Positions 6,808 through 14,539 of a DNA stretch of 14,539 nt are shown piece by piece. Within the stretch, counting starts at the first letter, position 1; every line of letters starts with the position of its first letter. The DNA is from DATFIX01 sp047617305 (GTDB taxonomy: Archaea > Halobacteriota > Halobacteria > Halobacteriales > Natrialbaceae), in NCBI GenBank assembly GCA_047617305.1, contig JBLGCL010000064.1, positions 1 through 14,539 of the forward strand, written 5' to 3'. The position numbers were made by a program, and so were the translations under genes. The notes under the pieces are model-generated. The model was not told where the DNA came from. It worked only from the letters and a program-made list of their open reading frames with translations, and searched no databases.

Positions 6808-7587
6808 TTATGCGGGGGCCTCCTCCTCCTCTTCCGCGGTGATCCGTTCGAGGAACTCTGCGGTGCGTTCTTTCTCGGGGTTTTCGAAGAGCTGTTGGGG
6901 CGGACCGTGCTCCTGAACGACGCCGTCGTCAAGGAACACGATGTCGGACGCGACGGACTGGGCGAACTCCATCTCGTGTGTAACGACCAGCATCGTCATG
7001 CCCTCGTCGGCGAGGTCACGCATGACCTCCAGAACTTCCCCGGTGAGTTCGGGGTCGAGCGAGCTGGTCGGTTCGTCGAACAGCATCAACTTCGGATCCA
7101 TCGCCAGTGCCCGGGCGATCCCGACCCGTTGTTTCTGTCCACCGGACATCTCGGCGGGATAGGAGTCCGCCTGATCGCCCAGACCGACCTCTTCCAGGTG
7201 CTGCATTGCCTTCTCACGGGCTGCTTCCTGGTCCATTCCCTGGACACGCCTGAGCCCGAGGGTCACGTTTTTGCGCGCGGTGAGATGGGCGAAGAGGTTG
7301 ATGTCCTGAAAGACCATGCCGACCTCCCGCCTGAGCGCGTTCACGTCGTAGTCGGGGGCCGTGACACACTCGTCGTCCAGATAGATGTCGCCGTCGTCGA
7401 TCTCGGTCAGACGATTAATGCATCGCAACATCGTCGACTTCCCGCTCCCGCTGGGACCGATGACGACGTCCACGTCTCCCTCGTCCATGGTGAAACTGAC
7501 ACCCTGGAGGACCTCCTCGTCGCCGAAGTTCTTGTAAACCTCCTCTACTCGTAGCAATTTCTCGGAGTCTGTCGTTTCCTCACTCAT
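6808..7587 (-). CDS. Polar amino acid ABC transporter ATP-binding protein (GlnQ/HisP type)
   Basis: A 259-residue ATPase that powers the amino acid importer. All nucleotide-binding motifs are present: Walker A GPSGSGKST (44-52), Q-loop VFQ (Gln94), signature MSGGQ (147-151, with Met for the usual Leu), Walker B LMLFDEP (167-173), D-loop SSLD (175-178) and switch His204 in VVTHEM. The stretch HLTARKNVTLG after the Q-loop is typical of the GlnQ/HisP group. The C-terminus is a short acidic tail AEEEEEAPA, a common halophilic feature; its repeated GAG codons give a GGAGG 13 bases before the next start. The ATG overlaps the stop of the upstream permease by one base (TAATG), so the two are translationally coupled. 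It acts on the cytoplasmic face as a dimer with the two permeases encoded on either side. Confidence 0.95.
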   Translation of the reverse strand: MSEETTDSEKLLRVEEVYKNFGDEEVLQGVSFTMDEGDVDVVIGPSGSGKSTMLRCINRLTEIDDGDIYLDDECVTAPDYDVNALRREVGMVFQDINLFAHLTARKNVTLGLRRVQGMDQEAAREKAMQHLEEVGLGDQADSYPAEMSGGQKQRVGIARALAMDPKLMLFDEPTSSLDPELTGEVLEVMRDLADEGMTMLVVTHEMEFAQSVASDIVFLDDGVVQEHGPPQQLFENPEKERTAEFLERITAEEEEEAPA

Positions 7588-8309
7588 TATTCTTCACCCG
7601 AGGGAATCGCGTACAGTTCGTTGAGGTAATCCAACGAGCGGTTCGTCGTGAACGTCAGGACGAAGTACATCCCGGCAACCAAGAGGATTATCTCGGTGAC
7701 GGCGGTCGTGTGCCCCGGCGTCGTGAAGATGTCGTACGATCGAGCGATCAGTTCGGACAGGCCGATCGCGAACGCGATCGACGTGTCCTTGAGAACGATC
7801 GTGAACTCGTTCTGGAACCCCGGAATACTTCGGCGAAGTGCCTGGGGAACGACGACGTGCACGATCGACTTCAGTTTCGTCAGACCGATCGCCCGGGCCG
7901 CTTCCATCTGGCCGCCGCTCACGCTCTGGAGTGCACCCCTGAAGATCTGCGTCTGATAGGCGGCACTTCGGAGCCCCAGACCGACGACGGCAGCCATGTA
8001 CGCGCTGCCGATCGGGAACACGAAGTAGGTAAAGATGAAGATGACCAGAATGGGGGTACCCCGAAGTACCACGCCGACGACCGAGACGAGCCCCGACGAG
8101 ATCTTCCCACCGTACACTTCGATCGCACCCCCCGGGAATCCGGCCAAAAAGCCCAGGAGAATGCTGGCGACGGTGAGCTTGATCGTGATCCACAGGCCGC
8201 CGAGGATATACCAACGCTGGCTCCAGATGAATTCCCAGTCCGTCATCTGGAGGGGGCCCACGTGTGACCCCAAACGACCGGATAAGACGGGCGTTAACGA
8301 CGGGTCCAT
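7587..8309 (-). CDS. Polar amino acid ABC transporter permease (HEQRo family), first permease
   Basis: A 240-residue permease with about five membrane helices (roughly 34-60, 73-100, 103-118, 165-185 and 203-222). The EAA loop spans about 117-165 (AYQTQIFRGALQSVSGGQ, then MEAARAIGLTKLKSI and VVVPQALRRSIPGF). VLRGTPILVIFIFTYFVF is the usual RGTP motif. The ATG at 8307-8309 is chosen because a strong GGAGGT lies 8 bases upstream. A longer frame starting at 8345 would overlap the receptor gene, and a later Met at 8246 (MTDWEF) lacks a comparable site. The gene starts 17 bases after the receptor stop and overlaps the ATPase start by one base. With the second permease it would form a heterodimeric channel, as in HisQ/HisM, which fits the two different sequences. 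Confidence 0.92.
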   Translation of the reverse strand: MDPSLTPVLSGRLGSHVGPLQMTDWEFIWSQRWYILGGLWITIKLTVASILLGFLAGFPGGAIEVYGGKISSGLVSVVGVVLRGTPILVIFIFTYFVFPIGSAYMAAVVGLGLRSAAYQTQIFRGALQSVSGGQMEAARAIGLTKLKSIVHVVVPQALRRSIPGFQNEFTIVLKDTSIAFAIGLSELIARSYDIFTTPGHTTAVTEIILLVAGMYFVLTFTTNRSLDYLNELYAIPSGEE

Positions 8310-8317
8310 AAGTACTG

Positions 8318-8323
8318 ACCTCC
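8318..8323 (-). promoter_or_regulatory. Shine-Dalgarno site of the first permease gene
   Basis: GGAGGT on the minus strand lies 8 bases before the ATG at 8309 and 3 bases after the receptor stop codon. It decides the start and shows internal operon translation by ribosome re-initiation. Confidence 0.7.
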
Positions 8324-8326
8324 GGG

Positions 8327-9130
8327 CTATTCGGAGGCGAACCACTTCGTCGTGATTTCCTCGTACTTTCCGCTGTCCCTGACTGCGGAGAGCCCACTGT
8401 TCAGCGCCTCCGTGAGGTCGTCGTCATTGGTCTGGACACCGAACCCGTAGTTTTCACCGGTCGTTATTTCAAACGCGATCGAGACGGGACGCTGCGCCGA
8501 GAACGTTTTCGCGACCGGCGTGTCCAGAACGAGTGCGTCGATGTTTCCGTTCTGCAGGTCCTTGACCGCGAGGACGTAGTTACCGTAGCTGTTGTATTTG
8601 CTCGATTTGAGTTTCCCTTTCTCGATCAGCTGGGTTTTGACGACGTTCTCTCCGGTGGTTCCCTGCTGGGCCCCCACGTCGTGGCCCGACAGATCGTCCA
8701 GTTGTGACGGCTGGAAGTCCCCGCCTGTGCGGACGAGGATCCCCTGGTCCGCGCTGTAGTACGGATCCGTGAAGTCGATTTTCTCGTCGCGCTCGTCGGT
8801 GATCGTCATCGCCGCCGCGATAACGTCGATCTTGTTGTTCGCCAGCGAGGGGATCAGCGTCTTGAATTCGTATTCGTTCCAGCTCTTGAGCGTGTAGTCG
8901 GTTTCCTCGACGACTGCTTCGAGCAGGTCGACGTCGAACCCCACGAGTTCGCCACCTTCCTTCATCTCGAACGGCGGGAATCCGGGCGCCGTCCCAGCGA
9001 CAATAGTCATATCGTCTCCTCCCCCTCCCGTGAGATCGCCAAGACAACCTGCCGTCATCATCGCGACCCCGCTCGCGCCGGTTAGTTTGAGATACGTTCG
9101 CCGGTTGAAACGCGTGTTGTCACCACTCAT
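8327..9130 (-). CDS. Amino acid ABC transporter substrate-binding lipoprotein (family 3)
   Basis: A 267-residue family 3 solute receptor, the first gene of the transporter operon. The N-terminus has a twin-arginine signal (NRRTYLKLTG, Arg10-Arg11) followed by a hydrophobic stretch and a lipobox TAGC with Cys29, so it is probably exported folded by Tat and lipid-anchored outside the membrane, as usual in haloarchaea. A flexible GGGGDD linker follows. The binding fold shows GFDVDLLEAV (64-73), TITDERDEKIDFTDPYY with Arg114 for the ligand carboxylate, GAQQGTTGEN (153-162), and IDALVLDTPVA with Asp203 for the ligand amino group. These two residues indicate an alpha-amino acid ligand, and the sequence does not reveal which one. 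The start ATG is at 9128-9130. Expression probably starts in the 238-base region shared with the malic enzyme gene. Confidence 0.94.
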   Translation of the reverse strand: MSGDNTRFNRRTYLKLTGASGVAMMTAGCLGDLTGGGGDDMTIVAGTAPGFPPFEMKEGGELVGFDVDLLEAVVEETDYTLKSWNEYEFKTLIPSLANNKIDVIAAAMTITDERDEKIDFTDPYYSADQGILVRTGGDFQPSQLDDLSGHDVGAQQGTTGENVVKTQLIEKGKLKSSKYNSYGNYVLAVKDLQNGNIDALVLDTPVAKTFSAQRPVSIAFEITTGENYGFGVQTNDDDLTEALNSGLSAVRDSGKYEEITTKWFASE

Positions 9131-9208
9131 ACGTTCTTCGAATAGGCGAGACTGACGTTTGAGCGTTTCCCTCTTCAGATACTATTCCGAGACTGATGGT
9201 TACGAAAG

Positions 9209-9215
9209 TAAAATA
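9209..9215 (-). promoter_or_regulatory. Candidate TATA box of the amino acid transporter operon
   Basis: TATTTTA on the minus strand is the best TATA match upstream of the receptor gene. It would give a leader of about 55-60 bases before the ATG at 9130. AATAGTAT at 9179-9186 is an alternative with a shorter leader. Confidence 0.35.
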
Positions 9216-9264
9216 CGCGGTGACTCATTCCGCGTGACTGAAAGCCAACTGTGAATGATAGTTG
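9216..9264. repeat. Two inverted repeats with equal spacing upstream of the transporter operon
   Basis: CGCGG (9216-9220) pairs with CCGCG (9230-9234), and CAACT (9246-9250) pairs with AGTTG (9260-9264). Each pair has 5-base arms with exactly 9 bases between them. The first abuts the candidate TATA box of the transporter operon. They may be operator sites, but short arms like these also arise by chance. Confidence 0.3.
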
Positions 9265-9330
9265 ACGGTTACTAATCAGAACGCCGTCTCGAACCTGTCG
9301 ATCACCAGTAGTCGGCGATTACCTGCGACG

Positions 9331-9340
9331 TATCCTTTTA
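9331..9340 (+). promoter_or_regulatory. TATA-like box of the malic enzyme gene
   Basis: TATCCTTTTA lies 29-38 bases before the ATG at 9369. With a start about 25 bases downstream it would give a very short leader. Confidence 0.5.
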
Positions 9341-9368
9341 GTCATTCCCCGTCGAACTACGAACATTC

Positions 9369-11639
<2,271 letters not shown>

Positions 11640-11684
11640 TTGACCTTCGCGCCGGTATTCATTCGGACGACACGTCACCACGGG

Positions 11685-11703
11685 GGCCGTCCGTTCGACG
11701 GCC
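11685..11703. terminator. Hairpin between the convergent malic enzyme and RNase H genes
   Basis: GGCCGTC (11685-11691) and GACGGCC (11697-11703) form a perfect 7-bp stem with a 5-base loop, in the 174-base gap between two facing stop codons. It may act on both transcripts, but no T run follows on either strand, so termination is uncertain. I see no other gene in this gap. Confidence 0.35.
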
Positions 11704-11813
11704 ACCTCCGTCACCAGTTCGACGACCGGCCACCGAACCGCGCTCCCGCCCGTAACGATCCAGCGACAGGTATCCTCAGGAAGGCAGGCCGCCGAAGAAT
11801 CCCGAGGAGCGCG

Positions 11814-12452
11814 TCAGTCCCCCGCGTGACGGTCGGCCCGGGACGGCGGCGGATACCCCTCCTCGGTCGTCTCGACGCCCGGGTCCTCGAGGTCGTCGGA
11901 GCGGACGCATCGGGCCGGTTCGCGGTTGACGTGGGCGTATTCCTCGGGGGCATTGGCCAGCGGGTGGGCGGGGTTCCGGTCGCTCCGGATGCGCGCCGCC
12001 CGGACCTCGCCGAAGCCCTCGACCCGGGCCCGGATACCGCGCCAGTGGTTGGCGCTCGCCGCCGGGACCGTCACGTCGTTCGACACGGTCCAGTCCGCAT
12101 CGGCCGGGGTCAGGACCGTCGCGTTCACCTTTGCGGCGAGGTCGTCGTGATCGAGCAGGATGCCGACGCTGGCCTCGGCGGGGACGCGGGCCGCGAGCAC
12201 GTCCAGGCCCAGGTGAAGCGCGCGGTACTCGGCGACGTTGTTGTTCGGCGGCGCGTCCTCGAGCGCCACGCGAGTGACCCTGGTGCCGTCACGCGTTTCG
12301 ATGACGACGCCCAGCCCGCCACCGCGCTCGCGAAACGACCCGTCGGTGGCCACGTAGAAGTCTCGATGGTGGGTCCGTGGAGGGTGAGCGATGTGGGGCG
12401 TCGGCGACTCGTCGAACAGGTCCCGCAGGGCTCGACGGCCGTGGGCGGCCAT
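11814..12452 (-). CDS. rnhA: Ribonuclease HI family protein (type 1 RNase H)
   Basis: A 212-residue protein with a type 1 RNase H fold in the middle. RNase HI cuts the RNA strand of RNA-DNA hybrids and removes primers or R-loops. The first catalytic Asp is in FYVATDGSF (Asp37), the Glu is in NNNVAEYRAL (Glu75), and the third acidic residue is in ILLDHDDLAAKVN (Asp101). The last conserved acidic residue, normally the Asp of an EADxLAN motif, is His163 in NPAHPLAN. There is no basic protrusion. An N-terminal extension of about 30 residues (MAAHGRRALRDLFDESP) and a C-terminal tail with EEYAHVNREPARCV are outside the core fold. Only one lysine (Lys108) is present. The ATG at 12450-12452 follows a TATA box at the leaderless distance. 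Activity is likely but not certain given the His substitution. Confidence 0.85.
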   Translation of the reverse strand: MAAHGRRALRDLFDESPTPHIAHPPRTHHRDFYVATDGSFRERGGGLGVVIETRDGTRVTRVALEDAPPNNNVAEYRALHLGLDVLAARVPAEASVGILLDHDDLAAKVNATVLTPADADWTVSNDVTVPAASANHWRGIRARVEGFGEVRAARIRSDRNPAHPLANAPEEYAHVNREPARCVRSDDLEDPGVETTEEGYPPPSRADRHAGD

Positions 12453-12475
12453 GGTCGAAGCCAGGAACTTCGCGG

Positions 12476-12483
12476 ACTTAAAG
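12476..12483 (-). promoter_or_regulatory. TATA box of the RNase HI gene
   Basis: CTTTAAGT on the minus strand lies 24-31 bases before the ATG at 12452, in the 79-base gap after the coiled-coil gene. This gives the RNase H gene its own promoter and a probably leaderless mRNA. Confidence 0.6.
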
Positions 12484-12531
12484 TTGCTGACGGGGGCGGA
12501 TTCGAGGGAATCGACGACCTCGCCGTTCCGA

Positions 12532-14538
12532 TTACTGGGTCAGCACGACGGCCCCAACGAGCAGAAGGATCCCGATAATGAGCGCCGCACCGCCGACGGG
12601 ACCCTGACCGCTGAGGACGGCCACGGCACCCCCGACGAACCCGGCACCGGCGCCGCCGGCGAGCAGCGGCACCACGACCGGCGTCTCGGCCGCTGCAGCC
12701 GATTCGTCGACGTCCTGTGCCGCCGAGGCCGCTTCCTGGACCGACGCGATCTCGGAGTCGAGATCCTCGACCCTGTCCCGTAACGATTCGAGATCATCGA
12801 GCGAGTCGCGAACCGACGCGACCGCCTCGACGGACTCCTCGACCGACTCCACGTCCTCCTCGACCGAAGCTACGTCCTCCGTGCTGGCCGGGTCAGCGGG
12901 GACGTCGTCCACGGCACTTCGGAGGTCGCGAACGGTCCCGTCAACGTCGTCGAGGTCATCGCGGATCTCCGACACCGTCCGGCCGAGTGCTTCGAGTTCC
13001 TCGCCCAGTTCGTCGATGGCCTCCTCGCTCGCCACGGCGTCGGGTAGCGAGTCGACGCGCTCGCGAAGGTCCCGGACCGACGCCCGGACGTCGGCCAGAT
13101 CATCGGCGTCGGGTCGCTCCGCGAGGCGATCCTCCATCCGTTCGAGGGCCGCGGAGTCGGCCGTCTCGTCGGCGAGGGTTTCGACCCGATCGTGGAGGGC
13201 CTCGAGGTCGGACTCGTCGGGAGTCCGTTCCTCGAGTGCATCGACGCGGTCGGCGAGGTCCGCGACCCGTTCCAGCCGCGCCGTCACCTCGTCGATTCGG
13301 TCCTCGACGTCGGCCAGCGCCGCCGTCGTTGCGTGGCCCCGTTCGGCCGCGGCGAGTCGTTCGTCGAGATCGTCGGCACGACTCGCGGGGGCGTCGACCG
13401 TCTCGTCCATCCGGTCCTCGAGCGCGTCGAGTCGCTCCCGAACCTCGTCGATGGCGTCCGACGTCGCCGTCCGCTCCGAGAGGGCCTCGACCTCCTCGCT
13501 CGCCGTCTCCACGTCCCTCGCGACGGCGTCGAGCCGGTCCTCGACAGCCTCGACGGTTTCCCGCCGTGCAGCCGCGTCGTCGAGGGCGTCGAGTCGTTCC
13601 CGGAGCGCGTCGACCTGGTCGTCCAACCGGTCGAGGGCGTCCGTGGCCTCCGCCAGCGCCGTGGCGTCGGCGGTCGTGCTCGCGAGGTCGTCGAGGTCCT
13701 CCTCCAGCACCGCCACGTCGCCCGACAGGGCGTCCAGCTCGTCCTCGGTCCCGTCGACCCGGGCTTCCAGCGCGTCCCGCTCGGCGTCGGCCGTCTCGAC
13801 CGCGTCGGCGAGACCGTCGACGCGGGATTCGACCTCGAACGCCGATTCCCGCACCTCGTCGACGTCCTCCGCGACGGCATCGAGTTCCCCGTCCAGACGG
13901 TCGACGCCGTCCGCTACGGACTCGACGTCCGTTTCCACGGCCTCGATCGTCGAGGACACGTCGGCCACCTCCGTTTCGATCCCGTCGACGGCCGTCCGCG
14001 CGGCGTCGAGGTCCGTCGCGAGGTCATCGACCTCGGACTCGACATTCTCGACGTCTGCCGCGACCGTCTCGACCTGCCCCTCGATCCCTTCCATTGCCTC
14101 CTCGACGGCGTCGACCTGGTTCCGCACGTTCCCGACCTCGTCGTCGAGTTCCTCCTCGATCCGCCCGACTCGGGTTCGCACCTCGCCCACCGTCCCTTCG
14201 AGGTCGTCGAGGGCGGCCGCGTCGGCGGCGTCGGCCTCGACCGACGAGAGGTCCTCGCGAAGGGCGTCGATCGCGTCCCGCACCGCCTCGAGGTCCCCTT
14301 CCGTGGCCGCAGCCTCGTCGAGGTCGGCGACACTCTCGTCCAGGGCATCGACGGACGACTCGAGGTCAGCCAGGTCGTCGACGAGGGCGGTCACCCGGTC
14401 GTCGAGGTCGTCGATCTCCTCGTCGCGGGTGTCGAGTCGATCGAACAGTTTGTCGACGGCCGAGTCCCCGTCGGGGGCCTCCGACGGTTCGACGGTTGCG
14501 TCGCCCATCGGCCCACCCACGTCCGGTTCGCCGGTCAC
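12532..14538 (-). CDS. Long acidic coiled-coil protein with C-terminal membrane hairpin, 5' end uncertain
   Basis: The visible frame encodes 668 residues. Residues about 30-600 are almost continuous heptad-pattern coiled coil, very rich in Asp, Glu, Ala, Val, Leu and Arg. A loose unit recurs many times, roughly (T/D)xx(D/A)LxxVxxRVdxL, for example ESDLEALHDRVETL and DADDLADVRASVRDL. There is one lysine (Lys30) and no cysteine, tryptophan or tyrosine. The last 50 residues are glycine-rich and hydrophobic, with two likely membrane helices (about 621-643 and 648-667) ending VGAVVLTQ, so the rod should be anchored at the membrane by its C-terminus. No ATPase or enzymatic motif is seen. I do not recognise a characterised family; a structural or scaffold role is inference. 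The GTG at 14538 is the first codon inside the window. The real start may be the ATG at 14508 or lie further right. Confidence 0.8.
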   Translation of the reverse strand: MTGEPDVGGPMGDATVEPSEAPDGDSAVDKLFDRLDTRDEEIDDLDDRVTALVDDLADLESSVDALDESVADLDEAAATEGDLEAVRDAIDALREDLSSVEADAADAAALDDLEGTVGEVRTRVGRIEEELDDEVGNVRNQVDAVEEAMEGIEGQVETVAADVENVESEVDDLATDLDAARTAVDGIETEVADVSSTIEAVETDVESVADGVDRLDGELDAVAEDVDEVRESAFEVESRVDGLADAVETADAERDALEARVDGTEDELDALSGDVAVLEEDLDDLASTTADATALAEATDALDRLDDQVDALRERLDALDDAAARRETVEAVEDRLDAVARDVETASEEVEALSERTATSDAIDEVRERLDALEDRMDETVDAPASRADDLDERLAAAERGHATTAALADVEDRIDEVTARLERVADLADRVDALEERTPDESDLEALHDRVETLADETADSAALERMEDRLAERPDADDLADVRASVRDLRERVDSLPDAVASEEAIDELGEELEALGRTVSEIRDDLDDVDGTVRDLRSAVDDVPADPASTEDVASVEEDVESVEESVEAVASVRDSLDDLESLRDRVEDLDSEIASVQEAASAAQDVDESAAAAETPVVVPLLAGGAGAGFVGGAVAVLSGQGPVGGAALIIGILLLVGAVVLTQ

Positions 14539-14539
14539 C

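Noticed and set aside
8310..8345. A longer start of the first permease overlapping the receptor gene
   Set aside because: The strong GGAGGT at 8318-8323 points to the ATG at 8309; the longer version adds only a basic, non-family N-terminus.
12600..14500. Repetitive GTCGTCGAG-like DNA that might be a tandem repeat or mobile element
   Set aside because: It follows directly from the Asp/Glu/Leu heptad codons of the coiled-coil gene; the units differ in length and sequence and have no flanking target duplications.

Overview
The window is a piece of a haloarchaeal (class Halobacteria) chromosome. The evidence is high GC, strongly acidic lysine-poor proteins (several have one lysine or none), an archaeal replication factor C large subunit, a bacterio-opsin-activator (HTH-10) type regulator, a twin-arginine lipoprotein signal on a solute-binding protein, and AT-rich boxes about 25-30 bases before start codons that fit TBP-driven, nearly leaderless transcription. 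I cannot name genus or species. No tRNA, rRNA, CRISPR array, insertion sequence or integrase is visible, and no gap between genes exceeds 300 bases.

Layout. Bases 1-141: the start of a GNAT acetyltransferase (minus), cut by the window edge. 359-1335: an isochorismatase-like hydrolase and a small DsrE-like protein with a CGTC motif (both plus). 1389-2945: an HTH-10 regulator, a short membrane protein and a DUF302 protein (all minus). With the DsrE-like gene these form a small redox/sulfur-flavoured neighbourhood, although its function is not proven. 3068-4603: rfcL, the clamp-loader large subunit, transcribed divergently from the DUF302 gene and ending in two PIP-box-like peptides. 4625-5812: a protein of the 8-amino-7-oxononanoate synthase (BioF) family (minus). 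5897-9130: a compact minus-strand operon for a polar amino acid ABC importer, in the order lipoprotein receptor, permease, ATPase, second permease. 9369-11639: a two-domain malic enzyme (plus), facing away from the transporter across a 238-base promoter region. 11814-12452: a type 1 RNase H (minus). 12532 to the right edge: a very long acidic coiled-coil protein with a C-terminal membrane hairpin (minus).

Most genes are ordinary haloarchaeal chromosome content. The most unusual one is the BioF-family protein. The Schiff-base lysine of this PLP enzyme family is glutamine, the whole 395-residue protein contains no lysine, and further pocket positions (the DEAHATG histidine and probably the carboxylate-binding arginine) are also changed. 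It is probably a pseudoenzyme or has a new function. Secondary points are a perfect inverted repeat touching the TATA box of the HTH-10 regulator, a His in place of the last acidic residue of the RNase H, two spacing-matched inverted repeats upstream of the transporter operon, and the unusual composition of the coiled-coil protein.
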